Positions 22,195 to 34,114 of a DNA stretch of 64,000 nucleotides are shown piece by piece; within the stretch, counting starts at the first letter, position 1; every line of letters begins with the position of its first letter. The notes below the pieces were generated by a model that had not been told where the DNA came from, ran no database searches, and saw nothing but the letters and a program-made list of their open reading frames with translations. The stretch covers positions 2,418,001-2,482,000 of the forward strand of contig NC_083876.1 of NCBI RefSeq assembly GCF_032452875.1, in the 5' to 3' direction. Both the position numbers and the translations under genes were made by a program. The stretch is from Bos javanicus. Its lineage: Eukaryota > Chordata > Mammalia > Artiodactyla > Bovidae.

Positions 22195-23960
22195 TAGCTC
22201 AACTGGAATTCTATAACCTCATCTAGGTTTGTTCACAGTAATGTTTCCTAAGGCCCACCTGACTTCACACTCCAGGATATCTGGCCCTAGGTAAGTGACC
22301 ACACCATCGTGGTTATCTGGGTCATTAAGACTTTGCATAGTTCTTCTCTGTATTCTTGTCTCCTCTTCTTTATTCCTTCTGCTTCTGTTAAGTCTTTACC
22401 CTTTGTCTCCTTGATCATGACCATCCTTGCATAGAAGTTTCCCTTGATATCCAGTTTTCTTGAAGAGATCTTTCACATTCGATTGTTTTCCTCTCTTTCT
22501 TTGCATTGTTCATTTAAGAAGGCCTTCTTATCTCTCCTTCCTTGCTAGTTTCTGGAACTCTGTGTTCAGTTGGGTATATTCTTCCTTTTCTCCCTTGCCT
22601 TTTGCTTCTCGTCTTTTCTCAGTTATTTATAAAGCCTCCTCAGAGAAACACTCTGCCTCCTTGCATTTCTTTTTCCTTGGGATGATTTCAGTCATTGTCT
22701 CCTATACAATCTTATGAACCTCCATCTATAATTCTTCAGGCACTTTGTCTAATAGAGCTAATCCTTTAAAAGTATCTGTTACCTCTACTGTATAATCATA
22801 AGGGATTTGATTAAGGTTATAATTGAATGGCTTAGTGGTTTTCTCTTCTTCAATTTAAGCCTGAATTTTCCAATAAGTAGTTGATGAACTGTGCCACAGT
22901 CAGCTCCAGGTCTTGTTTTTGTTCACTGTATAGAGATTTTCCATCTTTGGCTGCAAAGAACCAATCTGATTACACTGTTCACCACATGGTCCTGTCCATG
23001 TGTAGAGACATCTCTTGGGTTGTTGCAAAAGGTTGTTTGCTATCACCAGTGGTTTCTTTTGACAAAATCCTGTTAGCCTTTGCCTTGCTTCATTTTGTAC
23101 TCCAAGCCTAAACTTTCCTGTTATTCCAGATATCTCTTGACTTTTGACATTTACATTACAATTCCTTATGGAGAAATGGACATCTTTTAAGTCTTATAAG
23201 TTTTCATAGAACCAGTCAACTTCAGCTTCTTCAGCATCAGTGTTTGGAGCATAAATCTGGATTACTGTGATACTGAATGGTTTGCTTTGGAAACAAAAAA
23301 TATCATTCTGCATTTTTTGAGACTGAAATAAATTACTGTATTTCAGACTCTTTTGTTGATTATGAGAGATACTCCATTTCTTCAAAAGGATTCTTGCCCA
23401 CAATAGTAGATAAGATGCTTATTTTAATTAAATTCACCCATTCCCCTATATTCCCATTCACTGATTTCTAAGATGTCAGTGTTCAGTCTTGCCATCTTGT
23501 ACTTGACCATATCCAATTTACCTTGAATAATGGGCCTAACATTGCAGGTTCATATGCAGTATTGTTCTTTATAGCATTGGACTTTACTTTTACTACTAGA
23601 CACATCCACAATGGAGTGTCATTTCTGCTTTGGCCCAGCTGCTTCAACCTTTCTGGAGCTATTAATAATTTCCCTCTGCTCTTCCTGGATATTATATTGA
23701 ACAACTTCCAACCTAGAGGGGTTATCTTCCAGTATTATAACTTTTTGCCTTTCATACTGTCTATGGAGTTCTGCAGACAAGAATACTGGAGTGGGTTGCC
23801 ATTTAATGCTCCAGTGGACCATGTTTTGTCAGAACTCTTCACTATTATTTGTCTGTCTTGGGTGGCCCTGCATGGGATGGTTCATTGAGTTATTGCTTCA
23901 TTGAGTTATACAAGCCCCTTCATGGTAACAAGGCTGTGATCCACAAAGGGGAAAAAGATA
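22195..23960 (-). mobile_element. Old near-full-length BovB, 5' half with endonuclease region
   Basis: Continuation of the BovB that starts at 19149 (agctcaactggaattctata follows the L1 tail). It covers the RT/endonuclease linker (22,300-22,700), then the APE-type endonuclease region. Near 23,194-23,280 the reverse strand still reads IQIYAPNTDAEEAEVDWFYENL, a BovB endonuclease signature. It then runs into the 5' region (23,400-23,960: gaatactggagtgggttgcc, ttgggtggccctgcatggg, gagttatacaagccccttca). All frames are broken. It is one of only two copies in this window that still show the 5' end. Confidence 0.85.
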
Positions 23961-24117
23961 TGAAGTATAAAATAGATTTTGAGATGTGCAAATTGATTGC
24001 CCACTAAATCACCAAAGGTATCACAATTGGAGGACCAAAAATAAACCTCATTTGTCTCTAAGAGTCTTTAAAAAATCATGTCCTTTTATGGTATGCTATA
24101 TTTATTTAAGCAATGAA

Positions 24118-25070
24118 TTTTTTTTTAATTGGAGGGTAATTACTTTACAATGTTGTGTTGTTTTATGCCATAACACAATATGAACCATCCATAGCTATAC
24201 ACATGTCTCCACACTCTTGAACCTTCCTCTCATCCTACCCCTCTAATTTGTGACAGAACTCCTTGTGTTATACAGCAACTTCCCACTAGCTGTCTATTTT
24301 ACATATGGTAATGTATGTGTTTCAGTGCTACGCTCTCAATTCTTCCCATCTTCTCCTTTCCCCGTGTGTCCACACATCTGTTCTCTATGTCTGCATCTTT
24401 ATTCCTGCCCTTCAAATAGGTTTACCAATACCATTTTTTCTAGATTTCAAATATGAGCATTATTATACAATATTTATTTTTCTCTTTTTGACTTTCTTCA
24501 CTATGTTTAATAAGTTTTAAGCTAATCCAATTCACTATAGCTGCCTCAAATTATTTCCTTTTCCTGACTTAATAATATTCCATTCCATATATGTACCACA
24601 CTTCTTTATCCACTCATTTGTTGATGGACATCTAATTTGCTTCCATGTCTTAGCCATTTTAGTTAGTGCTACAGTAAACATTGGGGTACATGTGTGCTTT
24701 TTAATTATGGTTTTCTCAGGGTATTTGGCCTGGAGAAGGCAATGGCAACCCACTCCAGTTCTCTTGCCTGGAAAATCCCAAGGATGGAGGAGCCTGGTGG
24801 GCTGCAGTTCATGGGGTCACTAAGAGTTAGACACGACTGAGCAACTTCACTTTCACTTTTCACTTTCATGCATTGGAGAAGGAAATGGCAACCCACTCCA
24901 GTGTTCTTTCCTGGAGAATCCCAGGGACAGTGGAGCCTGGTAGGGTGCCATCTATGGGGTTGCACAGAGTTGGACACGAGTGACGCGAGTTAGCAGCAGC
25001 AGCAGCAGGGCATATGGCCAGTAGTTGGATTGCTGAGTCAGCATTGATATTTTTAATCAGATACTTTTTT
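24118..25070 (-). mobile_element. Older ruminant L1 3' end, split by Bov-A2
   Basis: Antisense L1: tail-side T-run at 24118, then gagggtaattactttacaat, tacagcaacttcccactagc, gtctattttacatatggtaa, and the ORF2 end (ccactcatttgttgatggac, ggggtacatgtgtgcttttt). It is interrupted by Bov-A2 at 24731-25007 and resumes with ccagtagttggattgctgag to about 25070. Confidence 0.85.
24731..25007 (+). mobile_element. Bov-A2 SINE (dimer) with target duplication
   Basis: Two Bov-A monomers (tggagaaggcaatggcaacc; then ttggagaaggaaatggcaac) joined by the linker cactttcacttttcactttc, ending in (AGC)n. It is flanked by gggtatttggcc (24719-24730) and gggcatatggcc (25008-25019), a 12-bp target duplication with two differences. 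It has no tRNA head, as expected for Bov-A2. Confidence 0.95.
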
Positions 25071-25391
25071 TGAACAAATATTATATGTAAAACAGACCTG
25101 TGTTGAATCACAGTTAAATTCTTCTCTGTCTACCTCGTTTGCACTAGAAAATGTTTAATGTTCATAGGGACCAAATTAATTCAACTCAGTTCTAATCAGA
25201 ATGCAGAAACATTGCCCTTACCTACTTTGGCAAAACATGATCACAATATTTCTGGTGCTTTACTCTAGTAGGTCACATTTGACATTGGACCAAAATGGAT
25301 TTGATTGTCAATTTGACTACAAGTTTCAACCACACAAACCACAATAGTTTACTGGCTAAGAAATGAATTAACATAAATCAAAGTAATACTG

Positions 25392-25520
25392 ATTTTTTTT
25401 TTTTTTTTTTGTATTGGCCATGCAGTTTGTGGGATTTAGGCTCCCGGATCAGAGATTGAATCCCAGGCTCTCAAGCAAAGAAAACACAGAGTTATAACCA
25501 CTGAACATCCAGAGCATTCC
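25392..25520 (-). mobile_element. CHR-type tRNA-Glu SINE
   Basis: T-run at the left (tail on reverse strand), then tattggccatgcagtttgtg, gggatttaggctcccggatc, agagattgaatcccaggctc and ataaccactgaacatccaga. These are the CHR SINE landmarks read backwards. The family predates the ruminant Bov SINEs. Confidence 0.75.
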
Positions 25521-26068
25521 CAACTTCAAAGTAAATTTTAATGCTATTTATAATTTATTTGTCTAGTATGTAGTTACATTATCATTGTAGCTGTGTGATT
25601 TTATTTATACTTATATTGAAATTGTGATAAAATTTATAAACTGATTAAAGTTTTTGAAAAAGTTTCAGAAATATTTATGCTGAACTCCTAGACTTTAAGC
25701 TTTGCACCTCTTTTCTCAAGATCCTGTCATATTCCATTCTCTTGACAAATACCAACAACTTGTCAAAAGATCTAGTGCAACTTCCAAGTCCTGTCTAACT
25801 GTGATGTTAACTCTCAGGATTATTTGTGGTTCTTCATATTAGTACTTCAAAAATACAATTTCATCACAATATTTTCTTTAAAATTAGTATGATGGCTTTG
25901 ATATAGACTATATTTTAAATAACTATAAAATTAAATCAGGGCACAGTGTCTAAAATATTCTGTAGTCAATCCCTTGTTAATACTCTAAAGTAGTTTCTTA
26001 AAGTAATAGTGCAGACTTTAGCTTTTGATCTGCTATAGAGGTTTAGCAATACCAGTAAAGTAAAAAGT
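25521..26068. other. AT-rich spacer, nothing recognised
   Basis: No repeat family, RNA gene or frame recognised. Confidence 0.35.
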
Positions 26069-26353
26069 AAGTATATATATGTATGTATGTGTGTATATAT
26101 ATATATATATACAGTTTATAAATACTTTATCTATAGTTTACAAATAGTTTATCTATAGTATATATATTTATATATGTATATGCATTTTTATATTAAATAT
26201 ATTATATATGTATATATTATACATGTATGTCTATGTATGCACATATGTATGTTTATGTGTATGTATGTACATATGTTATATATGTATATATATGAAATAT
26301 ATGTATATATGCATATATACATATAGTTTATATATATAGATATAGATATAGAT
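26069..26353. repeat. Long TA / TATG microsatellite
   Basis: About 285 bp of nearly pure alternating T/A with TATG, TGTA and GATATA variants, ending in (GATATA)n just before a Bov-tA. It is a likely length-polymorphic locus. Confidence 0.9.
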
Positions 26354-26366
26354 ATAGTTTAGAGGT

Positions 26367-26579
26367 CTTCCCTGGTGGCTCAGATGGGAATCCATCTGCA
26401 ACATGGGAGACCTGGGTCTCATCCCTGGGTCAGGAAGATCCCCTGGAGAAGGGAATGGCAATCCACTCCACTATTCTTGCCTGGAGAACCCCACGGACAG
26501 AGGAACCTGGCGGGCTATAGGCTATGGGGTCGCCAAGAGTTGGACACACCTGAGAGACTAGCATTTTCACTTTCATGTG
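26367..26579 (+). mobile_element. Bov-tA SINE with perfect 10-bp target duplication
   Basis: Complete Bov-tA: head cttccctggtggctcagatg, body gggaatggcaatccactcca and cctggagaaccccacggaca, 3' end gagttggacacacctgagag. Flanked by gtttagaggt at 26357-26366 and 26580-26589. Confidence 0.96.
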
Positions 26580-26727
26580 GTTTAGAGGTGATACATACTT
26601 CAAACATCTCTTTGTGCTAAATAACAATTAAGAAAGGATAAACACAAGTTTTACTGTGCCTGCTTACCACTCTACCCAGATCACTGCTGGGATGAGTCAT
26701 AATCTCTGAAGCTTTATGTAGAATGAT

Positions 26728-26768
26728 GTGCAAAGAGTCAGACACTACTGAGCAACTGAACATCAACA
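26728..26768 (+). mobile_element. Bov-A 3' stub
   Basis: About 40 bp, gtgcaaagagtcagacacta and ctgagcaactgaac, equal to the shared Bov-tA/BovB 3' end. Too short to assign to one of the two. Confidence 0.6.
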
Positions 26769-26984
26769 ATGACACATCCCACTTATGCCAAAAAAAAGAC
26801 TGATTTTTTAGCAAAATCATCTTAATGAAATATGTAATAGATTTATTTGCATAGCCAGCAGCACAAGAGCAGTAAACTTTTCCCCAGACCTCCTGAAAAT
26901 TAATCAAACCTCCTTCAGTTACAACTGAAGAGAGCCCACGCAATCATCTTTTATGATAAGAAAACAAGTTATTGAATAATATGA

Positions 26985-27078
26985 CCTAGGAAGCCAGAAG
27001 CAGTCTGGTTTCAGTTGTGGCTGGGTTGAGGGACTCCTGTGATGACCTTTAATCTGCCCATTCTCTGTCTCTTACATG
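26985..27078 (+). mobile_element. MIR-like ancient SINE fragment
   Basis: agccagaagcagtctggttt, gttgtggctgggttgaggg and gatgacctttaatctgccca follow the order of the MIR core (the 'gccagactgcctgggttc... gtgacctt' region). Diverged and short. Confidence 0.45.
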
Positions 27079-27183
27079 GGCTCTCTCTTATGATAAAAAG
27101 TAGCCACAAAAGTAAAATTAACATTAGTTTAGCAATAAAGAAGAAATAAATGATCTATATAGATAACTCCAGGGAAAAGACAC

Positions 27184-28942
27184 AGTTCAGTTCAGTTGCA
27201 CAATCATGTCCAAATTTTTGTGATCCCATGGACTGCAGCAATGCAGGTTTCCCTGTCAAACACCAACTGCTGGAGCTTGCTCAAACTCACATCCATCAAG
27301 TCGGTGATGACACCCAACCATTTCAGCCACTGGTGTCCCCTTCTCTTCCTGTGTTCAGTCTTGCCCAGCATCAGGGTCTTTTCCAATGACTGACTTCTTT
27401 GTATCTTGTGGCCAAAATATTGGAGTTTCGGCTTCAACTTTAGTCCTTCCAATGAATATTCAGATTATTTTCATTTAAGATTAACTGGTTTGATTTCCTT
27501 GCAGTCCAAGTGACTCACAAGAGTCTTCAACAACACCACAGTTCAAAAGCATCAGTTCTTCAGCCCTCAGTTTTCTTTACAGCCCAACTCTCACATCCAT
27601 ACATGACTACTGCAAAAACCATATCCTTAACTAGACAGACCTTTGTTGGCAAAGTAATGTCTCTGCTTTTTAATATGCTGTCTAGGTTGGTCATAGCTAT
27701 TCTTCCAAGGAGTACACATCCTTTAATTTCATGGCTGCAGTCACCATTTGCAGTGATTTTGGAACTCAAGAAAATAAATATCTCAGTTTCCATTATTTCC
27801 CCATCCTTTGCCCTGAAATGATGGGAACAGATGCCGTGATGTTAGTTCTCTGAATGTTGAGCTTTAAGCCAACTTTTCCACTCTCCTCTTTCACTTTCAT
27901 CAAAAGGCTCTTCAGTTCTTCACTTTCTGCCATAAGGGTGGTGTCATCTGCCTATCTGAGGTTATTGATTTTCTTTTGGCAATCTTGATTTCAGCTTGTG
28001 CTTCATTTAGCCAGATATTTTTCAAGATATATAAATATAATGAAATATATCTCTGCATATAAATAAAATAAGCATGGTGACAATATACAGCCTTGACATA
28101 CTCCTTTCCCAATTTGGAATTGTCTGCTGTTCACTTCAAACTGTTGCTTCTTGACCTGCATACAAATTTCTCAGGAGGCAGGTAAGGTGGTCTGGTATTT
28201 CCATCCCTTGAGGAATTTTCCAGTTTATTGTGATTTACACAGGCAAAGGCTTTGGTGTAGCCAATAAAGCAGAAGTAGATGTCATTCTGGAACTCTTGTT
28301 TTTTTCAATGATCCAATGGCTGTTGGCAATTTGATCTGTGGTTACTCTCCCTTTTATAAATCCAGCTTGAACATTTGGAAGTTCATGGTTCATGTACTGT
28401 TGAAGCCTGGCTTGGAGAATTTTGAGCATTACTTTACTAGCGTGTGAGATGAGTGCAATTGTGCAGCAGTTTGAACATTCTTTGGCATTGTCCTTCTTTG
28501 TGATTGGAATGAAAACTGACTTTTTCCAGTCCTCTCCAGTCCACTGGTGAGTTTTCCAAATTTACTGGCATGTTGAGTGCAACACTTTCACAGGACCATC
28601 TTTTAGGATTTGAAATAGCTCAATTGGAATTCCATCACCTCCACTAGATTTGTTCTTAGTGATGCTTCCTAAGGCTCACTAGACTTCATATTCCAGGATG
28701 TCTGGCTCTATATGGGTGATCACACCATTGTGATTATCTGGGTCATGAAGATCTTTTTTGTACAGTTCTGTGTATTCTTGCCACCTCTTCTTAACCTCTT
28801 CTGCTTCTGTTAGGTCCATACCATTCTGTCCTTTATTGAGCTCGTGTTGCATGAAATGTTCCCTTGGTACCACTAATTTTCTTGAAGAGATCTCTATGTT
28901 TCCAATTCTATTGTTTTCCTCTATTTCTTTGCATTGATCACT
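27184..28942 (-). mobile_element. BovB, older copy
   Basis: Antisense BovB from an ACTGA-type tail (cagttcagttcagttgcaca) through the RT region (cattgatccaatggctg..., near 28,300) to the linker region before RT (tctatttctttgcattgatc, 28,940). Several frameshifts. An A/T-rich expansion near 28,015-28,075 interrupts the RT coding part. Confidence 0.92.
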
Positions 28943-29428
28943 GATCTACTGAAATCAAGCATGTCGAGTGGTTTTGATAAGGGTCACTGAATATATTGCA
29001 GGGGTTATAGTGCTGATGGCAAATTTTTCCAGTATAAAAGTGTGGACACAGTCATACAAATTGTCCAGGGATGGAAGATTCATGACAAAGAGCTCCATTC
29101 ATTCATGGATCATTCACAGCTGAAATTAAAGTTTAATAAATGTGAACATAATATTCCAAATTTATTCTTAACATTTTCAATGACTTAGACAGATGGGACT
29201 GATGTCATCTCAAACTCTTCATTTGTTTTGAATGTTGATTTATTTGGAGCGGAGGCATTTTTTTGAGAAAACGTGTCATGTAGGTTGTCTAAAAATAAAA
29301 CACATTTAAACTCAAAAAAAAAGTAATTATTAAATGTAACATATATGTGGCATATTCCCATTTATAAGAGAATTGATAAATTATACATGTTTTTAAAACA
29401 TTTTTTGCCTAACTTCCTGAGACAACTT

Positions 29429-29430
<2 letters not shown>
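28943..29430. other. Unassigned AT-rich sequence
   Basis: No known repeat or frame recognised between the BovB and the TG microsatellite. Confidence 0.35.

Positions 29431-29466
<36 letters not shown>
29431..29466. repeat. (TG)n microsatellite
   Basis: About 17 uninterrupted TG units followed by tatgtata. A long pure dinucleotide run, so probably polymorphic. Confidence 0.95.
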
Positions 29467-29469
<3 letters not shown>

Positions 29470-30414
29470 ATAGCTACATAACTGACCTCATTGGCTGAAG
29501 TAAAATTTGAGGAACATTTGGTGAATGGTGAATTTCTACCATAGTTATTCAGCTGAGACATATCTCAAAATAACAGTGATGTCAGCTGAAATTTTAGCAA
29601 CTACTGATCCTGAATTACCAATTGACATCATTCCTTAATTATTTCTTTTGTGTAAAATAATTCACAGATGCAATCAGTGTTTATAAGCCTGTGATGATAT
29701 TTAATTCAATGTCTTTAATAACATGTGATTCTTCAAACCAAAGGAGTTGTTTATCACAAATAAACCTTTCTGTTAAGTAACTGTTTCTGTTTGAATGTTT
29801 CAGAACTTTTTAAAAAAATCACTTTTCTATTAATATTTGAATAATGTGGGAAAACTGAAGAAAAGTCAAACAAATTAGTAAAGTCTTTGTGTGCTTGTAT
29901 GTCACAAACTGTGACTCAGTCTCTTTCAAAATTATCTTGGAAATTTTGGTTTCAAAGAACATTTTAGTTGAATATTTTCAGTCAAACTAGGCTTGTTCTG
30001 CTCCCAAGAGCAGGAGGGAGGATTCTAACTTGGTAGGAAAAAGGGTTTTCCACATGAAGTACTATTCAAATAAGGGAAATGGACAGATAATAAAGAAACC
30101 TGCAGCCTGAGTAAATGCAAGGATTGTGGATTCACCTGCCTGAGTGTGAGTCAATTTTAGATTATTTTCAGGTTGAAGGGGAGAGTTGATGTCAGTGTGT
30201 GGACAGGTAGAGCTCTGAAATGTGAGTCAATATACCATCAGCAAATAGCACATCATGAGACAAGACAGGAGGCACTAGAAGAACTGTTTTTAAGGGAAAA
30301 TTTACTTTACTGATAGTTTAAATATTTAAGATAACTTTAAAAAAATGTTATGTTGGTGAAAGAGCAAACTTATTCCTTGTTTGTGATAAGTAATATCTTG
30401 CTTAAAAAAAATTG
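29467..30414. other. Unassigned sequence
   Basis: Nearly 950 bp without a recognised repeat or coding frame. Possibly single-copy intergenic DNA. Confidence 0.35.
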
Positions 30415-30512
30415 AAATGGACAGGAGGAAAGGAAAGAGGAGAGAGGGGGAAAGGGAAGGGGATAGAAGAATACAGACAGAAAGAAAGAAAGGAAGAAAG
30501 AAAGAAAGAAAA
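30415..30512. repeat. Purine-rich GGAAA/GAAA tract
   Basis: Nearly 100 bp of G/A on the + strand, ending in a (GAAA)n run at 30480-30511. It could form triplex-type DNA in vitro (general knowledge of purine tracts). Confidence 0.9.
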
Positions 30513-30542
30513 CTCATATTTAGAGAATTCTATATTAATAGA

Positions 30543-31228
30543 TGGGCTTCCCTGGTGGCTGAGTGATAAAGAATCTACCTACAATTCAAAAGCAGAGACA
30601 TTACTTTGCCAACAAAGGTTTGTCTAGTCAAGGCTATGGTTTTTCCTGTGGTGATGTATGGATGTGAGAGTTGGACTGTGAAGAAGGCTGAGCACTGAAG
30701 AATTGATGCTTTCGAACTGTGGTGTTGGAGAAGACTCTTGAGAGTCCTTGGACTGCAAGGAGATCCAACCAGTCCATTCTGAAGGAGATCAGGCCTGGGA
30801 TTTCTTTGGAGGGAATTATGCTGAAGCTGAAACTCCAGTACTTTGGCCACCTCATGTGAAGACTTGACTCATTGGAAAAGACTCTGATGCTGGGAGGGAT
30901 TGGGGGCAAGAGGAGAAGGGGACGACAGAGGATGAGATGGCTGGATGGCATCACTGACTCGATGGACGTGAGTCTGAGTGAACTCCGGGAGTTGGTGATG
31001 GACAGGGAGGCCTGGCATGCTGCGAATCATGGGGTCACAAAGAGTTGGACACGACTGAGCGACTGATCTGATCTGATCTGACAATTCAAAAGCCCTAGGA
31101 GATGTGGGTTCAGTCTCTGGGTCAGGAATATCCCATGGAGGAAGGCATGGACACTCAAGTATTATTGCCTGGAGAAACATATGGACAGATGAGCGATGTG
31201 GGATGAGTTGGACACCACTGAAGAGACT
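30543..31228 (+). mobile_element. Bov-tA SINE split by a BovB insertion
   Basis: Head at 30543-30592 (gggcttccctggtggctgag, taaagaatctacctacaatt), then BovB, then the rest from 31081 (ccctaggagatgtgggttca, ggtcaggaatatcccatgg, gagttggacaccactgaaga). The SINE frame is continuous if 30593-31080 and one copy of the duplication are removed. Confidence 0.93.
30593..31080 (+). mobile_element. BovB, 488 bp, GATCT-type tail
   Basis: Short sense BovB starting at cagagacattactttgccaa and ending cgactgatctgatctgatctg-type repeat. Flanked by perfect 12-bp duplications acaattcaaaag (30581-30592, 31081-31092). The coding remnant (GCESWTVKKAEH... then GGIGGKRRRGRQRMRWLDGITD) is interrupted by a stop at the AEH* codon, a frameshift near 30,750 and TGA at 30857-30859. 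Confidence 0.96.
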
Positions 31229-32790
31229 TCATTTCAAGTCAGTTCATTCACTTAGTCCTGTCCAACTCTTTGCAACCCCATGGACTGCAGCATGCCAGGC
31301 TTCCCTGTAAATCACCAGCTCCCAGACCTTGCTCAAACTCGTGACCATCAAGTTAGTGATGACATCTAAGCATCTCATCCACTAGCATCCCGTTTTCCTC
31401 TGCCTTCAATCTTTCCCAGCATCAGTGCTTCTCACCAGGTGGCCAAAGTATTGGAGTTTCAGCTTCAGCAGCTGTCCTTCCAATGAACATTCAGGACTGA
31501 TTTCCTTTAGGATTGACTGGTTTGATCTCCTTACAGTCCAAGGGACTCTCAAGAGTCTTTTCCAATACCACGGTTCAAAAGTATCAATTCTTTGGCACTC
31601 AGCTTTCTTTATAGTCCAGCTCTCACATCCACACATGACTACTGGAAAAACCATAGCTTTGAATATATGGGCCTTTGTCCAAAAAATAATGTCTCTGCTT
31701 TTTAATATGCTGTGTAGGTTTGCCATATCTTTTCTTCCAAGGAGTAAGTGGTTTTTAATTGCATGGCTGCAGTGACCATTCGTAGTGATTTTTCAGCCCA
31801 AGAAAATAAAACTTGTTACTGCTTCTTCATTTATTTGCCATGAAGTGATGGGACTGGATGCCATATCTTCATCTTTTGAAAGTTTAGTTTTAAGCTAGCT
31901 TTTCACTCTCCTCTTTCACTTTCATCAAGAGGGTCTAGTTCCTCTTTGCTTTCTGCCATAAGGATGGTGTCATCTGCAAATCTTAAGTTATTGATATTTC
32001 TCCCAGCAGTATTGATTCCAGCTTTTGCTTTATGCATGGTTACATTTTGCATGATGTACTCTGCATATAAGTTAAATAAGCAAGATGACAATATACAACC
32101 TAATGTACTCCTTTCCAAATTTGGAACAAGTGCATTGTTCCATGTCCGGTTCTATCTGTTTCTTCTTGACCTGCATGGTGGTTTTTCAGGATGCAAGTAA
32201 GATGATCTGATATTCCCTTCCCTTTAAGAATTTCCCACAGTTTTTTATTTTATTTTATTTTTTTAAATTTTTTGGATTTACACAGACAAAGGCTTTGGCA
32301 TAATCAATAAAGCAGAATTTGATAGTTTTCTGGAATTCTCTTGCTTTTTCTATGATGCAATGGATGTTGGCAATTTGATTTCTGGTTCCTTTGCCTTTTC
32401 TCAATTCAGCTTGAACATCTGGAAGTTCTCAGTTCACCTATGTTGAAGACTGACTTGGAGAATCTTGAGCATTACTTTGCTAGTGTGTGAGATGAGTGCA
32501 ATTGTGCAGTAGTTTGAGCATTCTTTGGTATTGCCTTTTTTTGTGATTGGAATGAAAACTGACCTTTTCCCATCCTGTAGCCACTGCTGAGTTTTCTGAA
32601 TTTCCTGTCATATTGAGTGCAGCACTTTCACAGCATCATCTTTTAGGATTTGAAATAGCTCAGCTGGAATTCCATCACCTCCAGTAGCTTTGTTCATAGT
32701 GATGCTTCTTAAGGCCCACTTTACTTTGCATTCTAGGATGTCTGGCTCTAGGTGAGTAATCACACCACTGTGGTTATCTCCATCATTAGT
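31229..32790 (-). mobile_element. BovB, older copy
   Basis: Antisense BovB directly following the Bov-tA end. Its reverse strand reads FADDTILMAESKEELD near 31,960 (catalytic box FADD), DAxEPWYWKRLLRVPWTVRR-like C-terminus near 31,560, and upstream RT words such as RSITMNKATGGDGIPAELFQ near 32,690. A T/A-rich expansion at 32,240-32,276 and several frameshifts are present. Confidence 0.92.
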
Positions 32791-33418
32791 GCACATATTA
32801 ACAAATACAGAGGATTCCAGTTCATGAAGTTGACTTCTAAATAGATATTGTACTCATCAAAACAAATACTAAAATGAACAGGGAGTAAGATTAATTGAGA
32901 TATAATTGACTAATATTTACTAGTTGAAATAGATTAAATCCAGTCTAAAAAGTGCCACTGGATTTTACAGCTATTTTCTTTTCAATTTGGTAATGTACAG
33001 AATGATATTGCTACCATGTAGAATATAAAGTGAATATTTCTTTGTAAGGTATGTTTGCATAAGGCGAACTTTACTACTGAAACAATTAATACCTTTCAAA
33101 TACAAAAATATGTTTGGAATATATTGTTTCCCTTAAGAATGTGTAGAAAGACTTGACATTTTTATTTTTCTTCCTAAAAAAATAATAACATTGTTTTGGT
33201 GACTTTCCATCCTACTTTGCCTGGACAGTCCTGACTTAAGTCTACTGTTTTAGTATAATTCTTTGTAGGGTACTGATTCACTTGCCAAATTTCTAAGGTG
33301 CTCTTCCATTCATGTTTGATTATCTCCTATGACTCAATAAAATTGCATATTTTCCAGAAAAACTGATACTATCACCTACTTGCTAATCATGCACATGATT
33401 TAACTCACTCTAAACTGG
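32791..33418. other. Unassigned AT-rich sequence
   Basis: No known repeat, RNA gene or frame recognised. Confidence 0.35.
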
Positions 33419-33419
33419 C

Positions 33420-33888
33420 TATGATTTTCCAGTGGTCAGGTATGGATGTGAGAGTTGGACTGTGAAGAAAGCTGAGTGCCAAAGAATTGATGCTTTTGAA
33501 CTGTGGTGTTGGAGAAGACTCTTGAGAGTCCTTTGGACTGCAAGGAGATCCAACCAGTCCATTCTAAAGGAGATCAGTCCTGGGTGTTTTTTGGAAGGAC
33601 TGATGCTAAAGCTGAAACTCCAGTACTTTGGCCACCTCATGAGAAGAGTTGACTCACTGGAAAAGACTCTGATGCTGGGAGGGATTCGGGGCAGGAAGAG
33701 AAGGGGATGACAGAGGATGAGATGGCTGGATGGCATCACCGACTCGATGGACACAAGTTTGAGTGAACTCTGGGAGTTGGTGATGGACAGGGATTCATGG
33801 GGTCAGAAAAGAGTCTCCCCCCCCCCCCGCCCGACTCATGGGAAAGAGTCGGACACGACTGAGCGACTGAACTGAACTGAACTGAAAG
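33420..33888 (+). mobile_element. BovB 3' fragment with a poly-C lesion
   Basis: Sense BovB from the MVFPVV region to the ACTGA tail. The frame (33432-33710) carries YGCESWTVKKAECQRIDAFELWCWRRLLR and ends in GGIRGRKRRG. The 3' UTR is abnormal at 33,795-33,850: part of the usual sequence is missing, cccatg/gagtc words are repeated and a run of 12 C (33817-33828) followed by gccc sits between them. Confidence 0.92.
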
Positions 33889-34114
33889 CGTGTTTTCCAT
33901 ATACTTTAAAAATTCATCACATATACTATCTTGTATTGTGAATATTTGAATGGCTTATCTCCATTTGTAAGTTCTGTTTCCTTGATGTGTAGGAGTATCA
34001 GAATATCCATACTCTCATGCACTTAATGTGCTGAAAATACTATAAATACTGATTAATGCAACTTCTTTAGTTACAATCATATATTTTTAAGCTTAATGAA
34101 TTTGGTAATGTCAG

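Noticed and set aside
33817..33832. Possible G-quadruplex
   Set aside because: A single long C-run with one interruption; it lacks four separate G-tracts on the reverse strand and may be an artefact.
33420..33899. Target duplication ttttcca around the BovB at 33420
   Set aside because: The left copy is also normal BovB sequence (ttttccagtgg), so the match is not evidence of a duplication.
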